From contig JAADDM010000301.1 of NCBI GenBank assembly GCA_013153955.1, positions 1 through 5,276 of the forward strand: a stretch of 5,276 bases of DNA, given 5' to 3'. The notes below the pieces were generated by a model. It made no database searches. It was given only the letters and a program-made list of their open reading frames with translations, and had not been told where the DNA came from. Positions 1 through 5,276 of the stretch are shown here, piece after piece. The stretch is from Gammaproteobacteria bacterium. GTDB lineage: Bacteria > Pseudomonadota > Gammaproteobacteria > Thiomicrospirales > Thiomicrospiraceae. Made by a program: the position numbers and the translations under genes. Within the stretch, counting starts at the first letter, position 1, and each line of letters starts with the position of its first letter.

Positions 1-28
1 AATAATTTTAAATCTAATCATGGGTCAC

Positions 29-57
29 AAGGGCTTATAATTTATAAAGAGCCCTTT
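29..57. terminator. Weak hairpin, possible terminator of a gene outside the window
   Basis: Seven-base arms AAGGGCT (29-35) and AGCCCTT (50-56) are exactly complementary. They enclose a 14-base AT-rich interior that could pair partly with itself. The arm is followed on the + strand by only a short T run (TTT at 55-57), so termination would be weak. It may mark the end of a gene lying left of the window, or it may be incidental. The structure is visible; the role is inferred. Confidence 0.35.
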
Positions 58-83
58 GCACGAGTGAATCCACGGATTATAAT
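55..83 (+). promoter_or_regulatory. Candidate sigma70 promoter upstream of the palindrome
   Basis: A perfect -10 hexamer TATAAT (78-83) lies 17 bases after TTTGCA (55-60), which matches the -35 consensus TTGACA at four of six positions. Transcription would start near position 90. It would meet the palindrome at 110-147 after only about 20 nt, giving either a very short RNA or an attenuated leader for the membrane-protein gene at 287. The complementary strand also reads TATAAT here (76-81), but I see no matching -35 on that strand. AT-rich DNA yields such matches by chance, so confidence is moderate. Confidence 0.4.
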
Positions 84-109
84 GGCTAAAACTTCCCTAC
101 TATTCGTTG

Positions 110-147
110 AAAAACGCAGGTAATAGCTAGCTATTACCTGCGTTTTT
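110..147. terminator. Perfect 38-bp palindrome, bidirectional intrinsic terminator
   Basis: The 19-base half 110-128 is the exact reverse complement of 129-147, with centre CTAG at 127-130. The stem contains the GC-rich block CGCAGG/CCTGCG. It is flanked by AAAAA on the left and TTTTT on the right, so RNA from either strand would have a stable hairpin ending in a U run. This is the classic form of a bidirectional rho-independent terminator. It could end a gene outside the window on the left, or act on the transcript from the candidate promoter at 55-83. Confidence 0.85.
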
Positions 148-286
148 CGCCTCTAGTTAGAGAGAATTTTATCTCATTCTTATCTCGCGCCCCACTCGCG
201 CAAAGGCCTCATGAAATAGAACGCGTCAACTGCGTCATTACAGTATTGTACCGCACTCTTGTAAAGGTCTCATTAAAGGTTAAACT
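148..286 (+). other. Non-coding leader of the membrane-protein gene
   Basis: No gene is seen between the palindrome and position 287. The stretch holds a small hairpin (CTCT/AGAG at 151-162), a short direct repeat CTCGCGC (184-190 and 195-201), and a longer degenerate direct repeat (194-216 and 255-277, 18 of 23 bases identical, 61-base offset). Both copies of the longer repeat contain a Shine-Dalgarno-like AAAGG followed by CTCAT. The first copy creates a two-codon reading frame ATG AAA TAG at 211-219. The ribosome binding site of the real gene is AAAGGT at 275-280. No clear promoter with both hexamers was found in this stretch. Confidence 0.4.
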
Positions 287-946
287 ATGAATTTAAGTGA
301 AGAGAATATAACCCTCGCTTTTCTTGTGATTGGGTGGTTGCTTTTTGCACCCATGTTTATTTGGTCGGTGATGACTGCACCTTGGCATAAGGTCGCTGGT
401 GACAGTGGCGCACAGCATGTTTTGTTAGCCGCAACAGCAGTTGTATTTTTTACCTGGCAGTTGGCTGCTGGGTTAGGCTCAGGGATCAGTTTTCATTTTT
501 TGTTGATGACCCTAGCAACATTGATGTTCGGGGTTCGCTTTACGGTACTTGCAATGACCTTGGCACTACTTGGAGTTACATTTGAGTCCGACTTAGGCTG
601 GTCTGTATTTGGGTTAAATGCTTTATTGATGGGGTTGTTACCTATCGTGATTACGCACCTTTTACTTCTGTTTTCTCGCCGATATTTAGAACCTAACTTC
701 TTTGTTTATGTTTTTTTTAATGCTTTTTTAGCAGGGGCTGTCGGAGTGGTCGCCTCTCTAGGGTTGGGGGCTTGGGTTATGTGGGTGTCAGAGAGCCAAA
801 CGCTGGCAACCTTAAAGGAGGTGTTTATTCCCTTTATCCCATTGATGTCAACACCTGAAGGCTTTCTAAACGGGATGTTGATTGCTGTTTTGATCCTATT
901 TAAACCAAATTGGGTCAGCAGTTTCAAAGAGGGTGGAAAGCTTTAG
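287..946 (+). CDS. Integral membrane protein, CbiM-like (COG3235-type) predicted permease
   Basis: A 219-residue inner-membrane protein with about six hydrophobic segments: roughly residues 9-29, 43-64, 68-96, 108-130, 137-167 and 178-206. The motifs GISFHFL (66-72), NALLMGLLP (111-119), FFNAFLAGA (143-151) and TPEGFLNGM (189-197) recall the CbiM-like membrane family (COG3235), related to the substrate-binding subunit of ECF cobalt/nickel transporters. The match is from memory of the family, not a search. True CbiM/NikM proteins start with a metal-binding MHIxDG stretch; this one starts MNLSEEN and lacks it, and no cbiN, cbiQ or cbiO-like gene is nearby, so metal transport is not established. 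The ATG at 287 has AAAGGT seven bases upstream, which supports this start. The gene is closed off by hairpin terminators at 110-147 and 994-1035, suggesting a single-gene unit. Membrane protein: confident; family: moderately so; substrate: unknown. Confidence 0.8.
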   Translation: MNLSEENITLAFLVIGWLLFAPMFIWSVMTAPWHKVAGDSGAQHVLLAATAVVFFTWQLAAGLGSGISFHFLLMTLATLMFGVRFTVLAMTLALLGVTFESDLGWSVFGLNALLMGLLPIVITHLLLLFSRRYLEPNFFVYVFFNAFLAGAVGVVASLGLGAWVMWVSESQTLATLKEVFIPFIPLMSTPEGFLNGMLIAVLILFKPNWVSSFKEGGKL

Positions 947-993
947 CTCTCATGAAAGAGGCGAATTTCATCCGTGTCTATTTGACAGCGCTT

Positions 994-1035
994 AGCCTGA
1001 TGGTAAGGCAATAAAATCGCCTTCAGGGCTTTTTT
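994..1035 (+). terminator. Intrinsic terminator after the membrane-protein gene
   Basis: Left arm AGCCTG (994-999) plus AAGGC (1005-1009) pairs with GCCTT (1019-1023) plus CAGGGCT (1024-1030). There is a five-base bulge on the left, one unpaired G on the right, and a nine-base loop. A run of six T follows at 1030-1035. It lies about 50 bases after the stop codon of the upstream gene and before the ribF promoter candidate, so it should separate the two transcription units. The bulge makes it less than ideal, but the U run and position support the call. Confidence 0.6.
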
Positions 1036-1079
1036 CTTGTTAAACAATACATTAGCATCCTGTTATGGCGAATTTGGGC

Positions 1080-1085
1080 TATAAT
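1080..1085 (+). promoter_or_regulatory. Candidate -10 element for ribF-ileS
   Basis: A perfect TATAAT occurs 34 bases before the ribF start codon. This would give transcription from about 1092 and a leader of under 30 nt. No good -35 hexamer is seen at the right distance: the best match TTAGCA (1052-1057) is 22 bases away, which is too far. There is no extended TGn motif either. Its place between a terminator and the first gene of a conserved pair makes it plausible. A leader this short leaves no room for an FMN riboswitch. Confidence 0.4.
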
Positions 1086-1119
1086 TTACGGTCAATTTTT
1101 TGAGATAGAATCGGAACTC

Positions 1120-2115
1120 ATGCAGTTAATTCGCGGCCTACACAACTTACCTTTGGTTAAAACAGCGCTCTCGCAAGGCTGTGTATTAACTATTGGCAAT
1201 TTTGATGGCCTGCATTTAGGTCATCAGCAGGTGTTACGCGCGGTCTGTGGCGAGGCAAAAAAACGTAATCTACCCAGTGTGGTTATGATTTTTGAGCCCC
1301 TGCCGATTGAGTTTTTTGCGCCTGAAAAAGCCCCTGTGCGCTTGATGAATTTTAGAGAGAAGCTTCAAGCGTTTCAAAATACCGATATTGATTATGTGCT
1401 CTGTGTTCGATTTAACGCCTCTTTTTCTAGCCTAACCGCCGAAGACTTTGTTCAGCAGGTACTACTGCAAGGCCTGAATGTAAAACACCTTGTTGTGGGC
1501 GATGATTTCCGCTTTGGCAAACAGCGTCAAGGAGATTACCCTTACTTGCAGGCATCGGGCGTTCAGAATGGATTCAGTGTGACCGATATGCCAACGTTTA
1601 CTGTCGCAGCGGAGCCAGAAAGCACGCAAGAGCAGAGCGAAGAGGACATGGGCAAAGGCAAAGTCTTGGAACGAGTGAGTAGCACTCGCATACGTAAAGC
1701 CCTCGCTGCACATGATTTACCTCTAACACAGACCTTATTAGGCAAGCCTTTCTGCTTTAATGGTCGCGTGATTCATGGACAAAAGCTGGGCAGAACCATT
1801 GGCTTTAGAACGCTTAATTTAAACCCTAAACGTATTCAAATGCCAGCTCAAGGGGTGTTTGCTGTACTGGTTGGTGGCATCGCAGAGTCGCCTTGGCCTG
1901 GTGTAGCCAACTTAGGGTTACGCCCAACGGTAGATGGCGTTAGGCCTTCGATAGAAGTACACCTATTTAACTGGGACAAAGACCTTTACGGACAGCATGT
2001 TAATGTCACGTTAGCGCACTTTATTCGCCCCGAAATGAAATTTGATGGGCTGGATGCCTTAAAAGCGCAAATTGCTTTAGACGCCCAAGCCGCAAAACAG
2101 TTTTTTAAAATTTAA
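1120..2115 (+). CDS. ribF: Bifunctional riboflavin kinase / FAD synthetase
   Basis: RibF phosphorylates riboflavin to FMN and then adenylates FMN to FAD in the cytoplasm. The N-terminal FAD synthetase domain shows GNFDGLHLGHQ (26-36) with the HxGH nucleotide-binding signature (HLGH, 32-35), FEPLPIEFF (58-66), VGDDFRFGKQRQGD (126-139) and SSTRIRKAL (187-195). The C-terminal kinase domain has GKPFCFNGRVIHGQKLGRT (208-226), GVANLGLRPT (261-270) and IEVHLF (278-283), where E279 is the expected catalytic base. Length, 331 residues, is at the upper end of the usual 305-320. The difference is an acidic linker around 164-184 between the two domains. The usual PTAN signature reads RTLN (230-233) here; the Thr and Asn are kept. 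The start at 1120 has a weak GGA four bases upstream. ileS follows after 39 nt with no terminator, so co-transcription is expected. Confidence 0.96.
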   Translation: MQLIRGLHNLPLVKTALSQGCVLTIGNFDGLHLGHQQVLRAVCGEAKKRNLPSVVMIFEPLPIEFFAPEKAPVRLMNFREKLQAFQNTDIDYVLCVRFNASFSSLTAEDFVQQVLLQGLNVKHLVVGDDFRFGKQRQGDYPYLQASGVQNGFSVTDMPTFTVAAEPESTQEQSEEDMGKGKVLERVSSTRIRKALAAHDLPLTQTLLGKPFCFNGRVIHGQKLGRTIGFRTLNLNPKRIQMPAQGVFAVLVGGIAESPWPGVANLGLRPTVDGVRPSIEVHLFNWDKDLYGQHVNVTLAHFIRPEMKFDGLDALKAQIALDAQAAKQFFKI

Positions 2116-2154
2116 AATCGTGCAGTATGCACCATTCAATACAGTGAAGATCAC

Positions 2155-4983
2155 ATGACAGACTATAAACCAACCTTAAACTTGCCTGAAACAGACTTTC
2201 CAATGCGCGGTAACCTGCCAAACCGTGAGCCAGATATGGTGGCTAAGTGGCAATCAGAATCGCTCTATAAAACGGTTCGTGAACATATGAAAGGTCGCCC
2301 AAAGTTTATTCTGCATGATGGTCCTCCTTATGCGAACGGCGATATTCACATCGGTCACGCAGTTAACAAAGTCTTAAAAGACATGATTGTGAAGTCAAAA
2401 GGGCTGAGTGGCTTTGATGCGCCATTAGTACCCGGTTGGGATTGTCATGGTCTGCCGATTGAGCTGAACGTTGAGAAGAAAAAAGGCAAGGTTGGTCAGA
2501 AAATTGGCGCAACTGAGTTCCGTGAAGAGTGCCGAATCTATGCCCAAAAGCAGGTTGATGGTCAAATGGCAGATTTTCAGCGTTTGGGTATCTTGGCAGA
2601 TTGGGAGAACCCTTATCTGACGAAGGACTATGCTTTTGAAGCCAATGAGATTCGTGCCTTGTCTAAGATTGTTCAAAATGGTCACTTAGTAAAAGGCACC
2701 AAGCCGGTTTACTGGAGCGTTGGTGGGCACACTGCGTTGGCAGAGGCTGAAGTTGAGTACGAAAATAAGCGTTCAAAATCGATAGATGTACGTTTTAGAG
2801 TCTTGGATGAAGCCGCCTTTTTAAAGGCATCATCCGTTGCGGATGCTGCGCAAGGAGAAGGGACACTATCGGTTGTTATCTGGACGACAACGCCTTGGAC
2901 GCTGCCTGCTAACCGTGCCGTCTCTATCCACCCAGAGTTAATGTACTCGATTGTTCAAGTACAATCAGAATCAGGGCCTGAACGCCTATTTATCGCACAA
3001 GCGATGGTCGAAGATTCGATGAAAAACTGGGGCTTTGAGGACTACACTATTATAGGTGAAGCCCTTGGTGCAGCATTTGACATGATGCAGCTTCAGCACC
3101 CATTCTACGATCGCGTTGTGCCTCTTATTTTAGGGGAGCACGTGACGACAGAAGCGGGTACCGGCTGTGTTCACACCGCGCCAGGTCACGGACAAGAAGA
3201 TTTTGCCGTGGGCATTAAATACGACTTAGAAATTGACTGCCCGGTTGATGGTCGCGGTAACTTCGTGAGTGGAACCCCTCTGTTTGAAGGCGAGAATGTC
3301 CTTAAAGTAGACGATCATGTATTAGAAGTGCTTAGAGAGCACGGCGCACTAGTACATTTTGAGATTATCGAACACAGCTATCCGCACTGCTGGCGTACCA
3401 AAACCCCACTTATTTTCCGTACCACACCTCAGTGGTTTATCAGTATGTCTGAAAATGGCTTGGGTCAAAAAGCACTTGATACCATTGATCAGGTGCAGTG
3501 GATTCCAGAATGGGGTCAAAACCGTATTGAAGGTATGATTGAGGGCCGCCCTGATTGGTGTATCTCCCGTCAGCGTTTTTGGGGCGTGCCGATCACTATT
3601 TTTGTACATAAAGTTACGGGTGAAATGCACCCGCGTACAGTCGAGTTGATGGAAGAAGTCGCTAAGCTAGTGGAAGTGAATTCGATAGATGCTTGGTACG
3701 ATTTAGACATGGCTGCCATGCTTGGCAGTGATGCTGATGACTACGAGCAGGTCACCGATATTCTAGATGTTTGGTTCGATTCAGGTATCTCTCACTACAC
3801 CGTCTTAAATCAGCGTGAAGAGCTATCTGCACCAGCAGACCTTTATTTAGAAGGCTCCGATCAGCACCGTGGTTGGTTCCAATCTTCGTTACTTTCCTCT
3901 CTGGCATTAGACGGTAAGGCGCCTTACAAGCAGGTGTTAACACATGGCTTTACCGTCGATAAAGATGGTAAGAAAATGTCTAAATCTAAGGGCAACGTAG
4001 TGGCGCCTCAAAAGATTGCCAACAAGTTGGGTGCGGATATTTTACGTCTTTGGATCTCTGCCGCAGATTACCGTTATGAGATGACCGTGTCAGATGAAAT
4101 CATCAGCCGTACCGCCGATGCCTATCGCCGAATTCGTAACACGGCGCGTTTCTTACTGGCCAATATTAACGGCTTTAACCCAACAACAGATATGGTTGCT
4201 TATGAAGACCTATTGCCATTAGACAAGTGGGCGATTGGTCACGCCGCGAAGTTGCAAAATGAGATGATTGCCGCTTACGATGAGTACAACTTTCATAATA
4301 TCTATCAGAATGTGACTCACTTCTGCTCTGTAGAGCTAGGTGCGTTCTACCTGGATGTCATTAAGGATCGCCAATACACCTGTAAAACAGATGGCTTGGC
4401 GCGTCGCTCAGCACAAACGGCTCTGTACCATATTATCGAAGCCCTAACACGCTGGATTACCCCTATCCTAAGTTTCACCGCAGAAGAGCTATGGGCAGCC
4501 CTACCGGGTGAGCGTGCCGATACCGTTTTTGTCGCTACTTGGTATGAAGGTCTTACCGAACTAGATGAGTCAGCCGAACTGAACTCCGCTTACTGGACAG
4601 AGATGATGGCCGTACGTTCAGCCGTCTCTAAGCAACTAGAGCAGCTACGTAGTGATAAAGTCATCAAAGGCTCGTTAACGGCAGAAGTAACGCTCTATTG
4701 TGAATCAGACTTGTTTGAGAAACTCTCTAAATTAGAAGATGAGCTGCGTTTTGTACTTATTACATCTGGTGCAAGCCTCAAGCCACTGTCAGAGAAGCCC
4801 GAATCAGCCCTTCAATCTGAAAGAGAAGGCCTGTGGATTCAGGCAGGTGCTGCAGAAGCACCTAAGTGCGCTCGTTGCTGGCATCATCGTGAAGATGTTG
4901 GTCAAGTTGCGGCACACCCTGAGTTGTGTACTCGATGTGTTGAGAACATCGAGGGGGAAGGCGAGCAACGAAACTTCGCCTAA
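2155..4983 (+). CDS. ileS: Isoleucyl-tRNA synthetase (class Ia, bacterial type)
   Basis: IleRS activates isoleucine with ATP and charges tRNA-Ile, and hydrolyses mischarged Val-tRNA-Ile. At 942 residues it is full length (E. coli about 938). The catalytic Rossmann fold carries HIGH (65-68) within PPYANGDIHIGH and KMSKS (607-611). The CP1 editing domain is intact, with WTTTPWTLPAN (243-253) and GTGCVHTAPGHGQEDF (335-350), including H340 and the editing aspartate D349. Other family blocks are GWDCHGLPIE (94-103), DWCISRQRFWGVPI (467-480), DVWFDSG (538-544) and EGSDQHRGWFQSSLL (566-580). The C-terminal zinc knuckle has C905, C908, C925 and C928, and the protein ends GEQRNFA, like the normal enterobacterial GEKRKFA, so the stop is the native one. 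The start ATG has GAAGA six bases upstream and gives the family-typical N-terminus MTDYKPTLNLPE. Presence of the bacterial zinc knuckle and general sequence suggest the housekeeping type rather than a mupirocin-resistant IleS2. Confidence 0.98.
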   Translation: MTDYKPTLNLPETDFPMRGNLPNREPDMVAKWQSESLYKTVREHMKGRPKFILHDGPPYANGDIHIGHAVNKVLKDMIVKSKGLSGFDAPLVPGWDCHGLPIELNVEKKKGKVGQKIGATEFREECRIYAQKQVDGQMADFQRLGILADWENPYLTKDYAFEANEIRALSKIVQNGHLVKGTKPVYWSVGGHTALAEAEVEYENKRSKSIDVRFRVLDEAAFLKASSVADAAQGEGTLSVVIWTTTPWTLPANRAVSIHPELMYSIVQVQSESGPERLFIAQAMVEDSMKNWGFEDYTIIGEALGAAFDMMQLQHPFYDRVVPLILGEHVTTEAGTGCVHTAPGHGQEDFAVGIKYDLEIDCPVDGRGNFVSGTPLFEGENVLKVDDHVLEVLREHGALVHFEIIEHSYPHCWRTKTPLIFRTTPQWFISMSENGLGQKALDTIDQVQWIPEWGQNRIEGMIEGRPDWCISRQRFWGVPITIFVHKVTGEMHPRTVELMEEVAKLVEVNSIDAWYDLDMAAMLGSDADDYEQVTDILDVWFDSGISHYTVLNQREELSAPADLYLEGSDQHRGWFQSSLLSSLALDGKAPYKQVLTHGFTVDKDGKKMSKSKGNVVAPQKIANKLGADILRLWISAADYRYEMTVSDEIISRTADAYRRIRNTARFLLANINGFNPTTDMVAYEDLLPLDKWAIGHAAKLQNEMIAAYDEYNFHNIYQNVTHFCSVELGAFYLDVIKDRQYTCKTDGLARRSAQTALYHIIEALTRWITPILSFTAEELWAALPGERADTVFVATWYEGLTELDESAELNSAYWTEMMAVRSAVSKQLEQLRSDKVIKGSLTAEVTLYCESDLFEKLSKLEDELRFVLITSGASLKPLSEKPESALQSEREGLWIQAGAAEAPKCARCWHHREDVGQVAAHPELCTRCVENIEGEGEQRNFA

Positions 4984-5027
4984 ATATAACGCGTTAGAGC
5001 GCCCTAAAGCAGGCCACTTCTGCGTTG

Positions 5028-5063
5028 TAAAATGGACGCTTACAGTTGTAAGCTCACATTTTA
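5028..5063. repeat. Long hairpin of repeat unit 1
   Basis: Outer arms TAAAATG (5028-5034) and CATTTTA (5057-5063) and inner arms GCTTACA (5038-5044) and TGTAAGC (5047-5053) are each exactly complementary. A symmetric three-by-three internal loop (GAC opposite TCA) separates them. The central GT gap is too short for a real loop, so the top one or two pairs would open. An extra G-T pair at 5027/5064 is possible. Confidence 0.75.
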
Positions 5064-5106
5064 TGCCTTGAATTGACCGACTTTAGAACGCGCTACCGCG
5101 CTATCT

Positions 5107-5133
5107 TGTTTTGAGAGTTCAAACCATCAAACA
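5107..5133. repeat. Small hairpin of repeat unit 1
   Basis: TGTTTTGA (5107-5114) pairs with TCAAACA (5127-5133) with one bulged T, around a 12-base loop. A competing fold inside it, TTTGA with TCAAA (5110-5114 and 5119-5123), is also possible. The same sequence recurs unchanged in unit 2 at 5238-5264, making this the most conserved part of the repeat. Confidence 0.5.
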
Positions 5134-5156
5134 TTAAAGCAGGCCGCTTCTTCGTT

Positions 5157-5195
5157 ATAAAATGGACGCTTACAGGTCGTAAGCTCACATTTTAT
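5157..5195. repeat. Long hairpin of repeat unit 2
   Basis: Outer arms ATAAAATG (5157-5164) and CATTTTAT (5188-5195) and inner arms GCTTAC (5168-5173) and GTAAGC (5179-5184) are exactly complementary, with the same GAC/TCA internal loop as unit 1 and a five-base apical loop. All sequence differences from unit 1 within this hairpin fall in the loop region or preserve pairing: A-T here at 5157/5195 replaces G-T at 5027/5064. Confidence 0.75.
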
Positions 5196-5237
5196 GCCTT
5201 GAATTGACCGGCTTTAGGGCGCTCTACCGCGCTATAT

Positions 5238-5264
5238 TGTTTTGAGAGTTCAAACCATCAAACA
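5238..5264. repeat. Small hairpin of repeat unit 2
   Basis: This is an identical copy of the unit 1 hairpin: TGTTTTGA (5238-5245) with TCAAACA (5258-5264) and one bulged T. It sits just before the start of the third unit. Confidence 0.5.
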
Positions 5265-5276
5265 TTAAAGCAGGCC

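Larger units (their letters stand above)
4985..5236. repeat. 26-bp imperfect inverted repeat bracketing the repeat array
   Basis: The arm 4985-5010, starting one base after the ileS stop codon (TATAACGCGTTAG, then AGCGCCCTAAAGC), matches the reverse complement of 5211-5236 at 24 of 26 positions. The equivalent stretch of the first unit, 5080-5105, matches the same left arm at 19 of 26. Only the first unit has the whole left arm; the second unit keeps just TAAAGC of it (5135-5140). The left arm may therefore be the true end of the element, with later units lacking it. TATA at both extremities is reminiscent of terminal inverted repeats of small mobile elements. That reading is inference. Confidence 0.7.
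5005..5276. repeat. Tandem ~130-bp structured repeat array, continuing past the window
   Basis: Unit 1 (5005-5134, 130 bp) and unit 2 (5135-5265, 131 bp) align with nine substitutions and a one-base insertion, about 92% identity. A third unit begins at 5266 and its first 11 bases (TAAAGCAGGCC) match exactly before the window ends. The last part of the unit (TTGTTTTGAGAG through AAACAT) is identical in both copies. Each unit has a short outer stem (TAAAGC with GCTTTA, 5135-5140 and 5211-5216 in unit 2) around a long hairpin, followed by a second small hairpin. No convincing protein-coding frame spans the units and no terminator-type T run is present. The array fills the space where lspA normally follows ileS. 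What it is (dispersed intergenic repeat, miniature element, or RNA-coding repeat) is not known to me. Confidence 0.9.

Noticed and set aside
1..123. Open frame from the window edge ending TAA at 121, including a 13-codon ATG frame at 82
   Set aside because: Forty open codons can occur by chance, the translation resembles no family I know, it runs through two hairpins and a promoter-like site, and there is no clear ribosome binding site before the ATG.
148..286. Cobalamin or nickel-cobalt riboswitch upstream of the CbiM-like gene
   Set aside because: No B12-box-like sequence or conserved NiCo structure could be seen.
711..718. Run of eight T in the membrane-protein gene as a phase-variation or slippage site
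   Set aside because: It encodes consecutive Val-Phe-Phe codons in a hydrophobic segment and the reading frame is intact. Such runs are common in AT-rich membrane-protein genes.
952..971. Small dyad ATGAAA/TTTCAT just after the membrane-protein gene
   Set aside because: Six AT-rich base pairs with no T run after it; the better terminator lies at 994-1035.
947..1119. FMN riboswitch in front of ribF
   Set aside because: None of the conserved RFN-element blocks is visible, the region contains a terminator of the previous gene, and the likely ribF leader is under 30 nt.
4739..5071. 110-codon open frame overlapping the ileS end and the first repeat unit
   Set aside because: It lies mostly inside ileS in another frame, its protein shows no recognisable pattern, and the part in the repeat is not kept open as a conserved frame.
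5080..5133. tRNA-like motifs (GAGTTCAAACC resembling a T-arm, GGTAGAGC resembling a D-arm)
   Set aside because: The two motifs lie on opposite strands and no acceptor stem or complete T-arm stem can be drawn.
4985..5265. Integron attC / VCR-like sites (about 130-bp repeats, TATAAC at the left end)
   Set aside because: No matching GTTRRRY partner core is found (the right end reads GCTATA), the units are directly tandem without cassette genes between them, and no integrase is in the window.

Overview
The window looks like a chromosomal segment of a gammaproteobacterium, probably a marine one. This rests on protein character (an IleRS starting MTDYKPTLNLPE and ending in a CxxC/CxxC zinc knuckle, and a gammaproteobacterial-type RibF), on the conserved ribF-ileS gene pair, and on moderate base composition. 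I cannot name the genus from sequence alone. All three genes lie on the + strand.

Layout: positions 1-286 are non-coding. They hold a weak hairpin (29-57), a good sigma70-type promoter candidate (55-83), a perfect 38-bp palindrome that looks like a bidirectional intrinsic terminator (110-147), and an AT-rich leader with a degenerate direct repeat. A 219-residue integral membrane protein follows (287-946); its C-terminal half resembles the CbiM-like/COG3235 permease family. A bulged intrinsic terminator (994-1035) separates it from the next unit. A candidate promoter (-10 at 1080-1085) then drives ribF (1120-2115, bifunctional riboflavin kinase/FAD synthetase) and ileS (2155-4983, isoleucyl-tRNA synthetase). 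These two are only 39 nt apart and are presumably co-transcribed.

The unusual part is 4985-5276, immediately after the ileS stop codon. In most gammaproteobacteria lspA starts there directly. Here the rest of the window is a non-coding tandem array with a ~130-bp period: two units about 92% identical, and the first 11 bases of a third running off the edge. Each unit carries two internal hairpins. A 26-bp arm just downstream of the ileS stop recurs inverted (24/26) near the end of the second unit. This is the best candidate for an undescribed element in the window, probably a dispersed structured repeat or miniature mobile element, but copy number and function cannot be judged here.

Functionally, RibF makes FMN and FAD and IleRS charges tRNA-Ile. 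Both are housekeeping genes whose linkage is a conserved chromosomal arrangement rather than a pathway. The membrane protein is in its own transcription unit and has no visible ECF transporter partners.
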